DNA from: Treponema sp.
Lineage (GTDB): Bacteria > Spirochaetota > Spirochaetia > Treponematales > Treponemataceae
Length of the DNA stretch: 64,000 nucleotides
Direction of reading: 5' to 3'
Assembly: GCA_016296575.1 (NCBI GenBank)
Contig: JAEDJA010000002.1
Coordinates: forward strand, 68,849 to 132,848
The position numbers and the translations under genes were made by a program. Positions 8,846 through 18,293 of this stretch are shown one piece after another. The notes beneath the pieces were generated by a model. It was not told the DNA's origin. It was given only the letters and a program-made list of their open reading frames with translations, and made no database searches. Every line of letters starts with the position of its first letter. Position 1 is the first letter of the stretch.

Positions 8846-9103
8846 ATGTTAAGACCGACAGTAATAAAAGCAATTCCCAAGGATAATTATAAACTGCTCC
8901 TTGAATTTGATAATGGTGAAAAAAAATCCTTTGATGTAACTCCCTATATTAAAGGTTCTTGGTTTGGGAAATTACATGATAAACCGTATTTTTCTTCTGT
9001 AAAAGCAAACGGATTTAATATTGAATGGCCAGACGGGCAGGATATCTGTCCTGATGACTTATATTATAACAGTGTTGAATCCACTGATATCCCCCACATC
9101 TAG
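8846..9103 (+). CDS. DUF2442-family protein
   Basis: An 85-residue protein (LLLEFDNGEKKSFDVTPYI, then VKANGFNIEWPDGQDICPDD) matching the DUF2442 pattern: a beta-rich domain with F-x-N-G-E and W-P-x-G-x-D-(I/L)-x-P-D-x-L. GGGGG precedes the ATG. It is the second gene of a two-gene unit with the DUF4160 protein. The known family has no established function; pairing with DUF4160 suggests an antitoxin or DNA-binding partner. Confidence 0.78.
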   Translation: MLRPTVIKAIPKDNYKLLLEFDNGEKKSFDVTPYIKGSWFGKLHDKPYFSSVKANGFNIEWPDGQDICPDDLYYNSVESTDIPHI

Positions 9104-9501
9104 TATCAATTTAGTGAAAAAAAGTTTCTCATATTAACGATTAAAATAAATAATATGAAGGAACACATTTATCCACTGAAAAATTCATTTTAATTAATTA
9201 TAAATTAGAATACTTGTTAATACTAATGCAACGATAAATCCACAACTGAAGTGACACAACCTTACGTTACGCGAACGTGCAGCAGGCTAATGTAAGGCAT
9301 TCGCATCAGAAGTATATCTGCTGAAAATATAAACTTCAACAATCAGCTATTAGATGTAATTTATCATCAGAATAAAGAAATAAATTTGCCATTAAAGGAA
9401 AAGAAATTGATATAGAATGATACATAAAAGCAACAAAAATCACCATTGCTATTTGTGCCTATAAGGATTATCTTTAACTTGTAAGGAGGTACAAAAAGCA
9501 T
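9104..9501. other. Intergenic region with one hairpin
   Basis: About 400 bp without a convincing gene. It holds a 10-bp stem (CCTTACGTTA at 9260-9269 with TAATGTAAGG at 9288-9297, one G-U pair) with an 18-nt loop. The remainder is AT-rich. AAGGAGG at 9483-9489 belongs to the following gene. Confidence 0.5.
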
Positions 9502-9957
9502 ATGGATATTATTACGATTATGAATAATAACCTTCCCTGGTTGTGGATTGCAGTAACGGTAATTTGTATCGTTATTGAAATTCTTACAATGTCTCTTACA
9601 ACAATATGGTTTGCTATAAGTAGCTTTGTAATGGTTTTTCTTGCATTCACACCTATTACATTTATTGTACAGGTTTTCCTATTTGTAGTTCTTTCTTTAA
9701 TTTTGTTGATTTTTACACGACCAATTGTGCAAAAAAAATTAGTACAAAAAAAGATTGCAACCAACTATGAACGGATTATTGGTCAGATTGGCATTGTAAC
9801 CAAAAAAATTACGCTTTTGGAAAAAGGTACAATCAAAATTAATGGAATGGAATGGACTGCTGCAGTAAAAGAGGACATTGTTCTTGAAAAAGGCTGTAAC
9901 TGTGAAATTGAAGAAATAGCAGGTGTTACTGCTTATGTAAAAAAAATAGGAGTGTAA
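9502..9957 (+). CDS. NfeD-like membrane protein
   Basis: A 151-residue protein with three hydrophobic segments in the first 75 residues (WLWIAVTVICIVIEILTMSL, IWFAISSFVMVFLAF, VQVFLFVVLSLILLIF) and a soluble C-terminal domain of beta character (IGQIGIVTKKI, GTIKINGMEWTAA, CEIEEIAGVTAYVKKI), the OB-fold arrangement of the short NfeD class. NfeD proteins pair with SPFH proteins, here encoded 2 bp downstream. AAGGAGG lies 12 nt before the ATG. The pair is thought to organise membrane microdomains. Confidence 0.85.
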   Translation: MDIITIMNNNLPWLWIAVTVICIVIEILTMSLTTIWFAISSFVMVFLAFTPITFIVQVFLFVVLSLILLIFTRPIVQKKLVQKKIATNYERIIGQIGIVTKKITLLEKGTIKINGMEWTAAVKEDIVLEKGCNCEIEEIAGVTAYVKKIGV

Positions 9958-9959
9958 AA

Positions 9960-10844
9960 ATGATTTATGTACTTATCGCTGTAATTGTTATTGCAATGAT
10001 TTTGATTATTGCAAACATTAGAATTGTATCTCAGTCAGATGCTTATGTTATTGAACGACTTGGTGGTTACCATACTACCTGGAATGTTGGTTTACATGTA
10101 AAATTACCTTTACTTGACCGTATTGCAAAAAAGGTTTCTTTAAAGGAAAAGGTTTTTGACTTCCCTCCTCAGCCAGTTATTACAAAAGATAATGTTACAA
10201 TGATGATTGATACTGTAGTTTATTTCCAGATTACAGACCCAAAATTGTATACATACGGTGTTGAAAAACCAATTAATGCTTTGGAAAACCTTTCTGCAAC
10301 AACTTTGCGTAATATTATTGGTGAGCTTGAACTTGATGAATCGCTTACAAGCCGTGATGTAATCAACACAAAAATGCGTTCTATTCTTGATGAAGCAACT
10401 GATCCTTGGGGAATTAAAGTAAACCGCGTAGAAGTTAAGAACATTGAACCACCACAGGCAATTCGCGAAGCCATGGAAAAACAGATGAAAGCTGAACGCG
10501 AACGCCGTGAACAGATTCTTATTGCCGAAGGTCACAAGCAGTCTGCAATTCTGGAAGCTGAAGGTCAGAAACAGGCAATGATTCTTGCTGCCGAAGCTGA
10601 AAAAGAAGCTGCAGTTCAGAAAGCTATGGGTGAAGCTCAGGCTATTCTTGAAGTTCAGAAAGCTACTGCAGATGGTCTTAAAATGCTTAAAGAAGTTGAA
10701 ATGGACGAAGCGGTTCTTAAATTCCGCAGCCTTGAAACTATGGAAAAAGCAGCCAATGGTCAGGCAACAAAGATTATTGTACCTGCAGACTTCCAGAATT
10801 TAGCTGGTGTTGCAAGTGCACTTTCTGAAATTGCAAAGAAATAA
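9960..10844 (+). CDS. SPFH/stomatin-family protein (QmcA/paraslipin type)
   Basis: A 294-residue protein with one N-terminal membrane anchor (about 1-20), an SPFH domain (about 22-180: IVSQSDAYVIERLGGY, VTKDNVTMMIDTVVYFQI, LRNIIGELELDE) and a long Ala/Glu/Lys/Gln-rich coiled coil (about 165-245, repeats of EAEGQKQA type). These features are typical of paraslipin/QmcA proteins, which form large membrane-bound assemblies. It starts 2 bp after the NfeD-like gene, a common partnership. A hairpin lies 28 bp after the stop. Confidence 0.9.
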   Translation: MIYVLIAVIVIAMILIIANIRIVSQSDAYVIERLGGYHTTWNVGLHVKLPLLDRIAKKVSLKEKVFDFPPQPVITKDNVTMMIDTVVYFQITDPKLYTYGVEKPINALENLSATTLRNIIGELELDESLTSRDVINTKMRSILDEATDPWGIKVNRVEVKNIEPPQAIREAMEKQMKAERERREQILIAEGHKQSAILEAEGQKQAMILAAEAEKEAAVQKAMGEAQAILEVQKATADGLKMLKEVEMDEAVLKFRSLETMEKAANGQATKIIVPADFQNLAGVASALSEIAKK

Positions 10845-10872
10845 CATTTAGCGTAAGAAAATACCATTATAA

Positions 10873-10966
10873 AGATAGTGTTTATCCTTGCTCAAAAACT
10901 ATCTGTCTTGTTGTAGAAGGCCTTGTTCTAATTTTTTTTGTATTGAGCATTTTCTTTTACAACAAG
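10873..10966 (+). other. Two inverted repeats after SPFH gene
   Basis: AGATAGTGTTT (10873-10883) pairs with AAAACTATCT (ends 10904), and CTTGTTGTA (10907-10915) pairs with TACAACAAG (10958-10966) across a 42-nt T-rich loop. The first may end the nfeD/SPFH transcript, but no T run follows directly. The 340 bp between the SPFH and ATPase genes hold no convincing gene. Confidence 0.4.
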
Positions 10967-11031
10967 CGTTTTGAACGGAAAGTGGTTGCATGAAGTTACG
11001 TGATTTTGGGCTACCTTCCGAAGGTCATTTT

Positions 11032-11149
11032 ATCCTCTTAAAATTGACAGAACGATTATCAATTTACTTTTGAATTTTAACATTTTTAACCTATAATTAC
11101 CTTTGAAAAATGACAATATAAACTGCAAAATACCTTTGAATTCTGACAA
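11032..11149 (+). repeat. Four direct repeats with exact 33-bp period (iteron-like)
   Basis: TACCTTTGAANNNTGACAA occurs at 11098-11116 and 11131-11149. A third copy, TACTTTTGAATTTTAACAT, is at 11065-11083, and a fourth weaker one (13 of 19 positions like the 11098 copy) at 11032-11050. All four starts are exactly 33 bp apart, three helical turns. The last copy overlaps the -35 of the ATPase promoter. This is the layout of a multi-site operator. Confidence 0.75.
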
Positions 11150-11163
11150 CTGTATTGTATACT
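11136..11163 (+). promoter_or_regulatory. Promoter of AAA/DUF4143 ATPase gene
   Basis: TTGAAT (11136-11141), a 16-nt spacer and TATACT (11158-11163). The -35 lies inside the fourth 33-bp-period repeat, so a protein bound there would compete with RNA polymerase. Confidence 0.6.
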
Positions 11164-11184
11164 ATGAGTAAAGGGATAATCAGT

Positions 11185-12594
11185 ATGCTTAAACGAAATA
11201 TATGGCAGGAACTTATAGAATGGAAAAAGCGTGAACATAAACCTCTTGTGATTCGCGGTTTAAGACAGATCGGAAAAACTTTTATTGCAAAGGAATTCGG
11301 AAAACAGTTTTATGAAAATGTAGTTTATCTGGATTTACGTACGAATACTGCCGTTCATAAAGCTTTTGACGGCGATTTTGATGTAAACCAAATGATTCTT
11401 TCTATTACTGCGGTCGAACATACTGCCCGCTTTATTCCGAAAAAAACTCTGCTGATTCTGGATGAAATTCAGGATTGTCCAAATGCCCGCAGCTCCCTTA
11501 AATATTGGGCTATAGATGGTCGCTTCGATGTAATTTGCACGGGAAATTTTCTTGGCGTAAAAGGATTCAGAACTCCTTATGTCCGTGGTGTGCCGATTGG
11601 ATATGAAGAGCAGGTTACAATGTATCCTCTTACTTTTGCTGAATTTCTGATTAACACTGGGATGGATGAAAATGTACTTCTGTATGTACAAAATTCCATT
11701 GAACATAAAACTGCCATAGAACAGACCATACATCAGAGTATGCGCCAGCTTTATCTTCAATATCTGATTGTTGGTGGTATGCCGGAAGTTGTTAATACTT
11801 TTTTTGAAACTCATGATCTAAATGCAGTACGTGATATTCAGACTCAAATCCTTAATTCAATTAAAGACGATTTTGGCCGCTATAAAGATGAAAATGGAGT
11901 TGATAAGGTAAACGAAGTTCTCAAACTGCGTGCAGAAGCTTGTCTTAATTCTCTTCCGGCTCAGCTTTCAAAAGAATATAAAAAATTCCAGTACAGTCTT
12001 GTTGATGTAAAAGGCCATTCTCCTGAAAAAGCAGACGGGCTCCAGTATCTTGAAGATGTAGGTCTTGTTGTCCGATCTTATAATACTAAATCCCTTGCTT
12101 ACCCTCTTGAAGCTGAAAAAAAAGCAAGTGAATTCAAGGTATTTTATATTGATACAGGACTCTTAGTATCTCAGCTTGGAATTGATGTTCCCAAAAAAAT
12201 ACTTGATGGTGATTTAGGTTCGTATAAAGGTGCTGTTGCAGAAAATATGGTTGCTTCTGCTTTTTCTAAAGCAGGTAGAGATTTGTATTATTTCCATGAT
12301 GCAACGGGTTCTCCAGAACTGGATTTTCTGTTTGAGAAAGATGGCAACACTGTAATTATTGAATGTAAAGCTTCAAATAACCGTGCAACAAGCATGAAGT
12401 TTGTTCTTGCAAATCCCAAAAGATTTGGAGTTCATCCTGCCGTTAAAATTGCTGATACAAATGTCGGTACCACAAAGGGTTTTGATACACTTCCATTATA
12501 CTCTCTTGGATTTATTCAGCAGGAAAAGAAAACTCACATTGTGGAAATGGTTGACGTAACAAATCTTAAGGTGAGAGAGCAACCTGTTGAATAA
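11185..12594 (+). CDS. AAA+ ATPase with DUF4143 domain
   Basis: A 469-residue protein from ATG 11185. In-frame ATGs at 11155 and 11164 overlap the promoter, and AAAGGGA upstream of 11185 can serve as ribosome binding site. Walker A is GLRQIGKT (25-32) and Walker B is LLILDEIQD (89-97). The C-terminal half carries the DUF4143 region (EFKVFYIDTGLLVSQLG) and a restriction-nuclease-like strand pattern (PELDFLFEKDG, VIIECKAS). Proteins of this class are widespread in anaerobes and often occur in many copies; their role is unknown. The repeat array in front suggests tight regulation. Confidence 0.88.
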   Translation: MLKRNIWQELIEWKKREHKPLVIRGLRQIGKTFIAKEFGKQFYENVVYLDLRTNTAVHKAFDGDFDVNQMILSITAVEHTARFIPKKTLLILDEIQDCPNARSSLKYWAIDGRFDVICTGNFLGVKGFRTPYVRGVPIGYEEQVTMYPLTFAEFLINTGMDENVLLYVQNSIEHKTAIEQTIHQSMRQLYLQYLIVGGMPEVVNTFFETHDLNAVRDIQTQILNSIKDDFGRYKDENGVDKVNEVLKLRAEACLNSLPAQLSKEYKKFQYSLVDVKGHSPEKADGLQYLEDVGLVVRSYNTKSLAYPLEAEKKASEFKVFYIDTGLLVSQLGIDVPKKILDGDLGSYKGAVAENMVASAFSKAGRDLYYFHDATGSPELDFLFEKDGNTVIIECKASNNRATSMKFVLANPKRFGVHPAVKIADTNVGTTKGFDTLPLYSLGFIQQEKKTHIVEMVDVTNLKVREQPVE

Positions 12595-12712
12595 GTCATA
12601 GACATTGTGATCTTCCCCAATAAATATTATTAAAAAAAAAATCACATCAATTTGCCGAAAATCCTCTTTTTCTACCATTCATATAATGAAACTAAAACAA
12701 AGAGAGGGTTTT

Positions 12713-15700
12713 ATGAAACGATTTTTTCGTACTATTGTCATTTTATTTGGACTAAGTCTGGTACTTTGTACAAATGTCTGGTGCAACACCTATACCGATG
12801 AAATCAATGAGCTTACCCAGCAGATTTCCGAAATGGAGCAAACACTTGATCAAATGACACAAATGAACGACAAAGCTTATCTTACTTCTGAATACAAACA
12901 GGTTGAACAGATGATAAGCGAAAGAGAAAAAAAACTGGACGATCTTCGACAAAAAGAGGAAACTGCCCGAAAAAAAGCAGAGGAAATTGCCCGAAAAAAA
13001 GCTGAATTCCGAAATCTAACAGAAAAAGAGCTGTTAAAGCTCCTTGATGAAATTAAGCAGCTAAAACAGGAAGACAGTATTTACTCCAGGTCTATTCTGG
13101 AAAAAATCAAAAAAATCGAAAGTAAGCAGAACAGCACTTTGGCAGGTGATCCGGTCCTTGTAAGTTCAGGCCAGTACGTAAAAACTGAAACAGATTTTAC
13201 AGCACTTATTCCTTTTACAAGGTATTACTCCAGTGGCTCTTCCCATGCTGGAGTTCTTGGTAAAAAATGGGCCACGGTTTTGGATATGCATCTGGAATTC
13301 GGATTCAATTCTGGAGCCCAAGACATTTATTCAAATCTTATACAGCTGTGCAATTATATTTTGTCACAAATAAATGAATACACCGATCAGTTTGGAGAAG
13401 ATGATTACACCCAAAGTCTTAACACCCAATATAATGAATATTTTAAGCAGGCTAAGGAATATTATGATCTTTCCTGTGAATGTGATGGAACTGGTATAAA
13501 AACAGGCATTGGCAGCCATAGTATTTTACTGATAAACGAAAAAGGAACTCCTGTAAGATTTGAAAAGAACAGCAGAAATACCTGGTCTCCAGAAAACAAA
13601 CACATGGGCTACAAAAGTCTTTCAAAAAATGATGGAAAGTTCTATGCACTTTTGGAAAATGGCGACACCTGGATTTTTCTGGAGGACGGAACACCTGTTC
13701 AAAAAGTTTTCCGAAACGGTAACATTAGTCGCTTTATAAGAGATGAAAAGGGCCGAATAGTAAAAATTGAAAATTCTGTGGGAGGAAATCTTTCATTTAA
13801 CTACAATGGAAATCTTCTTTGCAGTGTAACGCAATGTGTTTCAAATCACCAAATTACTTACAGCTATGTTGACGGTTTTATATCCTCTGTCACAGATTAT
13901 AAAAATCACAGTGTAAATTTTTCTTATACAAGCCGCGGACTAATTAAATCCATTACAAAATCTGACGGATCCAAAATTCTTTTTGATTATCAGCAGGTAA
14001 CAAATGACGGTACTCTTCTTGCTACAAAAACCACCAACGAGGAAGGTTTTTCTGAACACTTTGAATATTTTCCATCTCAGAAAAAAACTGTTTACACCAG
14101 CATGGATGGTAACATTACAGTGTTCAAATTTGATGATAATGAACGGGAAATCTACCGGCTTGATCCTGACGGTACAGAAACCAGCAAAATTTATGACTCC
14201 AACGGTAATCTAATAAAAGAAACAATAAATGGACTTCAAACGGATTACATCTACGATTCAAATGGTCACTTTACTTCCGTTCAAACGGGTGGTATTTCTA
14301 AATATTACAGCTGGTCAGAATTTGGCGATTTACTCACTTATACTGATCCAGACGGAATCACCTTCAAATGGAACTATGACCAGAAAGGAAATCCGGAATC
14401 TTTTTACCAGGGTTCAAAGCTTATGTTCAATGCATCCTACGATGAAAGATCCAATCTTATTTTTTACCAGGATTTTAGTCAAAAAGATCCTCTTACTTAC
14501 ACTTTTATTTATGATGAAAACGGATATTGCAAGGAGAAAATATGCAGCTCACAGTTGAAAACAAAATCGAACACAAAACGGGAGACCTGGACTTACAGAG
14601 ACGGTCAACCAGAGAAATACTATTTAAACGGAGAAGAGTACGCCGCATGGCATTGGTCAGAAAACGTAGAAGAAGAATTGCTCTTCAATGGTCTTAAAAC
14701 AACATATGAAAGAAACAGCAGGGATGATCTTGTTAAAGTAACTGCTACCGATACTGTAACAGGAAAAACCTTTGTTACTAAATTAACCTATGATCTTCGC
14801 CATAAAATTATTTCTATTGAAACTGACGGATTTCGTAAAGAAATGCGTTACACCCCAGAAGGACATCCCGAAGCTCAGATTGTTTACGGAGATATCTGTT
14901 ATGTAACCTGGTACACGTATAAAAATGGAAAATCAGAAAGTCAGAAAATCTTCAGCATAAATAAAGACAGTATTCCAGATGAGTTTGATTTTCAGAAAGC
15001 TGATCTTTCAAAACTTCTAAGCCAGGCCCTTGAATCAAAAATCACTGAACTGGACAGAAAAATATTAAACGGTAATAAAACTCAGATAACTAAAAAGTTT
15101 TTTAATACCCCAGAAAACTATCTTACAGAAACATTTGTATATAATGGTGATTCAAATCTTCTGTATTGTACCGATGCTTTGGGACAGACTATTCAGAATG
15201 TGTTTTCTCCTGCAGGCCGTTTGTTAAAAGCTCAGAATGAATTCGGCGGTTTTACTGAATTTGCCTTAGATTCAAACGGCTTTTACGAAGATACAGAAAA
15301 AACTTCTTCCATTTTTACAGAATATGATGAAATGGGGCGTCCAATAAAAGTACAGGCAGGAAATCAATATGATTCTGACAAGCAGTTGAATCCTGATGTT
15401 TTCCGAACCTTTACCTATTCAAAGGATGGCCGTAAAGTAACTATTTGTGATGGTGGACTATTTTCAAAAACAATGGAATTAGATGCTTTTGGGAACATTA
15501 TTTCAATTACAGATGGGGACGGAAATACAAAACGCTACGAATATGATTTTTTTGGAAACATCACGAAATTTACAGATTCCTATAACAATGCTACCCTGTT
15601 CAAATATGATTGTCTGAATCGTTTGATTAAGAATACCTTGCCAGATGGTACACAATGGAACTACATTCGTGACCTAAACGGCAACTGCACAAAAATTTAC

Positions 15701-18274
15701 TGTGGAGATATTGTAACATGGGAAGGAAAATATGATAACAACGGTAATCTTCTTTGGGAAAAAGGCATTCCTGGCATTCAGCAGACCTACCAATACGATG
15801 CAATTGGTCGTCCTCTTCAAATCAGTACAGGCGAAATGGTCACCGAAACTTACGAATATTCACAATCTGGTAGAACCGTAAAATTTACAGACGGAAATGG
15901 AGCTGATTACATTTTTTACCGTGATGACCAGGGCCGGCTTATAAAAGAAACAAACCGTCTTGGAGATGAATGTTTTTATCAATATGACAATAAAAACAGG
16001 TTGATTTGTGAAAAAGATTTTTTAAATCAGACTATCACATATGAATACACCGATGATGATAGAACCACAATTATTCATTATGCTGACGGTACTTATAATT
16101 CCGTAACCCGAAATTATGCAGGTCTTATTACAAGGATCCAGAATGATCAGAGCCGAACAGATTTTACTTATGATAAGGCCGGCAATCTTATACTTCAGAA
16201 GGATTTTATCACTGGTGATGAAGTCAACTTTCAATATAATTCACGTGGACTTCTTTCTAAGCGCATTTGTAAAAATCAGACTGTAACTTATTATTACGAT
16301 AAAAATGACCGTCTTATCGAAATGATGGACATGCAGAACCGATCAAAAGTAAGTTTTACCTACGATTCCTGCGGCCGGGAACGCACCAGAACTTTTGGAA
16401 ACGGAAACACCCAGGAAACACTGTATGACAGTGCCGGCCGCCCTACTATTATTATGTTAAAAAATCCCCGTGGAGAAATTCTTTGGTCTGAAGGATACGT
16501 TTATAACTCCAAAGGCCAGCGGGCTATCACCGTAAACGAAAAAGGTAGAATCAATCTTTATCGTTATGACAATACCGGTAAAATTAAGGAAGTACTGAAT
16601 AGTGCCACAAGCGAAATGGAAAACAAGTTACGTTCCGATGCACTGGAGCTTGGAATTGCTGTTTCTGAAAATGTTAATTGCTTCGAAAACTATTACCTGT
16701 CTTCAGAGGAACTTAACAGTGTAAGTCAAGTTTTGAATCAAATGAGTTTAGGTTGGGGCAATATGGTAACAGTTCTTCAAATTTGTATCCGTGAGTCCTA
16801 CGATTATGATAAGAATGGAAACATAGTAAAAAGAAAAAACGGCTATTTTACCCAGGAATTCGCTTACGATGCTGAAAACCGCATGATTTCTTCTAGGGGA
16901 TTTTCACCAAATTCTGGAAATTCTTCCAATAATCTTTCAGAAAATGAAAATTTGGGTATACAATATTTTTATGACAAAAATGGTAATCTTGTTATGAAGA
17001 AAGGATTGTCATCAGAAACTTTGTATTCATACAACGCGTCTAACCGACTCATCTCAGCTGATGTTACCAAAAAAGACGGGGACTCATTGACAAACAATAC
17101 TTCTAACTATATTTACGATGCTTTAGGCAGACGAATATTTACTATAGAAGATCAGTTCTCAGCAAAGTACACTCTTTACGAAGGTACCACTTTCAATTCC
17201 ATAAAAACGGGTCCTGTTTCAAACAGCAGTTTTTTCACAGAACTTCCAGATTTTGTAAAGAATTCAGAAATACAATCTCGTTACCTTTTTGATAGCAGTA
17301 ATAATGCTACCAAGAATTCAAATAGCGAGCTTGTGTGGCCTTTGGAATACAATTCCACCAGATTTGCTGTATCTGACGGTGTTAGTACCATTTATTTTTC
17401 TATAGATCTTCTTGGATCAACCCGTTATACTTCAAACATATACGGTGCTCCAGAAGACAATTTTTCGTATGACATTTTTGGAACACCGGTTCAAGGAAGC
17501 TTTACTGAACTATCTTTCAAAGGATTTGCAGGAAAATCATATAGTAAAAACACCGGTCTTTACGATTTTGGTTACCGTGATTACTCTCCTTCTTCAGCAT
17601 CTTTTACCTCCTCCGATCCTGTTCGAGACGGTACAAACTGGTTCTCTTACTGCCACTCAGACCCTTTGAACTTCATAGATCCTAATGGTCTTGAAAACGT
17701 TCCGATTCTTTCTACTTACAAAATGAGTGTAGGTGAATGGAAAGAAGATGAACTTTATGGAACAATATGCAAATTTGACGAAAAAGGAAAAAAAAAGAAT
17801 ATTATAGCAAAAATAGGATGTGCCATCGTTCTTTTAGCGAACATTGACAGTACAAGAAAAGGTCACCTGACCCCAAAAGATGTTAACACAAAAGAATATG
17901 TTTCTAATGGTAATGTTCAATGGAGGAATTATGATAAAGATGACCTTACATATTCCAGGGTAAGCACGTTCTCTATTTATGACTATGCTGCCCAGGAGTT
18001 TGATAATGCAAATAACTACTATACAGGAATTGAAGTTATCTATTCCAATAATCCTGACAGCAAGCACTGGGTTGGCGTTAACGGTGTAAAAACTGTCGGT
18101 GATACGCTGTACTACATAATTTCACCAACGTCTGTTAATGATTCTCAGGTTGATGCTGCAAAATTTCGTGGTTACGCAGGCTGGAAAAAAGATTCGGACG
18201 GAAACATCCTTGTCCCTGCATCAAACGTAACCGGTGCTGTCATTTTTGAAGAAAAAAAATGTATAGAAAATTAA
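12713..18274 (+). CDS. Secreted RHS-repeat protein with variable C-terminal domain
   Basis: A 1853-residue protein from ATG 12713, which has AGAGAGG in front; an ATG 27 nt upstream overlaps TATAAT and is rejected. Residues 1-24 are a signal peptide and about 25-135 a charged coiled coil. A DUF6531-like start of RHS proteins follows (about 145: AGDPVLVSSGQYVKTETDF). Then come dozens of RHS/YD repeats (TYDxxGR.. type, about 330-1500) and the RHS core (GLYDFGYRDYSP, SSDPVRDGTNWFSYC, NPLNF-type block ending FIDPNG near 1660). The last ~190 residues are unique: C1703 in KIGCAIVLLANI and H1785 in SKHWVGVNGV sit where papain-like C39 folds place Cys and His, though the usual D-P after the His strand is S-P. 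RHS proteins are toxin-delivery or surface proteins; toxicity here is inferred. Confidence 0.85.
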   Translation: MKRFFRTIVILFGLSLVLCTNVWCNTYTDEINELTQQISEMEQTLDQMTQMNDKAYLTSEYKQVEQMISEREKKLDDLRQKEETARKKAEEIARKKAEFRNLTEKELLKLLDEIKQLKQEDSIYSRSILEKIKKIESKQNSTLAGDPVLVSSGQYVKTETDFTALIPFTRYYSSGSSHAGVLGKKWATVLDMHLEFGFNSGAQDIYSNLIQLCNYILSQINEYTDQFGEDDYTQSLNTQYNEYFKQAKEYYDLSCECDGTGIKTGIGSHSILLINEKGTPVRFEKNSRNTWSPENKHMGYKSLSKNDGKFYALLENGDTWIFLEDGTPVQKVFRNGNISRFIRDEKGRIVKIENSVGGNLSFNYNGNLLCSVTQCVSNHQITYSYVDGFISSVTDYKNHSVNFSYTSRGLIKSITKSDGSKILFDYQQVTNDGTLLATKTTNEEGFSEHFEYFPSQKKTVYTSMDGNITVFKFDDNEREIYRLDPDGTETSKIYDSNGNLIKETINGLQTDYIYDSNGHFTSVQTGGISKYYSWSEFGDLLTYTDPDGITFKWNYDQKGNPESFYQGSKLMFNASYDERSNLIFYQDFSQKDPLTYTFIYDENGYCKEKICSSQLKTKSNTKRETWTYRDGQPEKYYLNGEEYAAWHWSENVEEELLFNGLKTTYERNSRDDLVKVTATDTVTGKTFVTKLTYDLRHKIISIETDGFRKEMRYTPEGHPEAQIVYGDICYVTWYTYKNGKSESQKIFSINKDSIPDEFDFQKADLSKLLSQALESKITELDRKILNGNKTQITKKFFNTPENYLTETFVYNGDSNLLYCTDALGQTIQNVFSPAGRLLKAQNEFGGFTEFALDSNGFYEDTEKTSSIFTEYDEMGRPIKVQAGNQYDSDKQLNPDVFRTFTYSKDGRKVTICDGGLFSKTMELDAFGNIISITDGDGNTKRYEYDFFGNITKFTDSYNNATLFKYDCLNRLIKNTLPDGTQWNYIRDLNGNCTKIYCGDIVTWEGKYDNNGNLLWEKGIPGIQQTYQYDAIGRPLQISTGEMVTETYEYSQSGRTVKFTDGNGADYIFYRDDQGRLIKETNRLGDECFYQYDNKNRLICEKDFLNQTITYEYTDDDRTTIIHYADGTYNSVTRNYAGLITRIQNDQSRTDFTYDKAGNLILQKDFITGDEVNFQYNSRGLLSKRICKNQTVTYYYDKNDRLIEMMDMQNRSKVSFTYDSCGRERTRTFGNGNTQETLYDSAGRPTIIMLKNPRGEILWSEGYVYNSKGQRAITVNEKGRINLYRYDNTGKIKEVLNSATSEMENKLRSDALELGIAVSENVNCFENYYLSSEELNSVSQVLNQMSLGWGNMVTVLQICIRESYDYDKNGNIVKRKNGYFTQEFAYDAENRMISSRGFSPNSGNSSNNLSENENLGIQYFYDKNGNLVMKKGLSSETLYSYNASNRLISADVTKKDGDSLTNNTSNYIYDALGRRIFTIEDQFSAKYTLYEGTTFNSIKTGPVSNSSFFTELPDFVKNSEIQSRYLFDSSNNATKNSNSELVWPLEYNSTRFAVSDGVSTIYFSIDLLGSTRYTSNIYGAPEDNFSYDIFGTPVQGSFTELSFKGFAGKSYSKNTGLYDFGYRDYSPSSASFTSSDPVRDGTNWFSYCHSDPLNFIDPNGLENVPILSTYKMSVGEWKEDELYGTICKFDEKGKKKNIIAKIGCAIVLLANIDSTRKGHLTPKDVNTKEYVSNGNVQWRNYDKDDLTYSRVSTFSIYDYAAQEFDNANNYYTGIEVIYSNNPDSKHWVGVNGVKTVGDTLYYIISPTSVNDSQVDAAKFRGYAGWKKDSDGNILVPASNVTGAVIFEEKKCIEN

Positions 18275-18293
18275 ATATATAAGGAGTTTTTCT

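Noticed and set aside
9260..9297. Integron attC site
   Set aside because: A GTTACGC-like core is present but the paired RYYYAAC and L boxes and the extrahelical bases are missing; no integrase nearby.
10845..10993. About 50-codon open stretch with a hydrophobic segment after the SPFH gene
   Set aside because: No start codon or ribosome binding site; a stop-free run of this length can arise by chance, and inverted repeats explain the region better.
11032..11163. CRISPR array at the 33-bp-period repeats
   Set aside because: Repeats are 19 bp and degenerate, gaps only 14 bp, and no cas genes are present; fits an operator array better.
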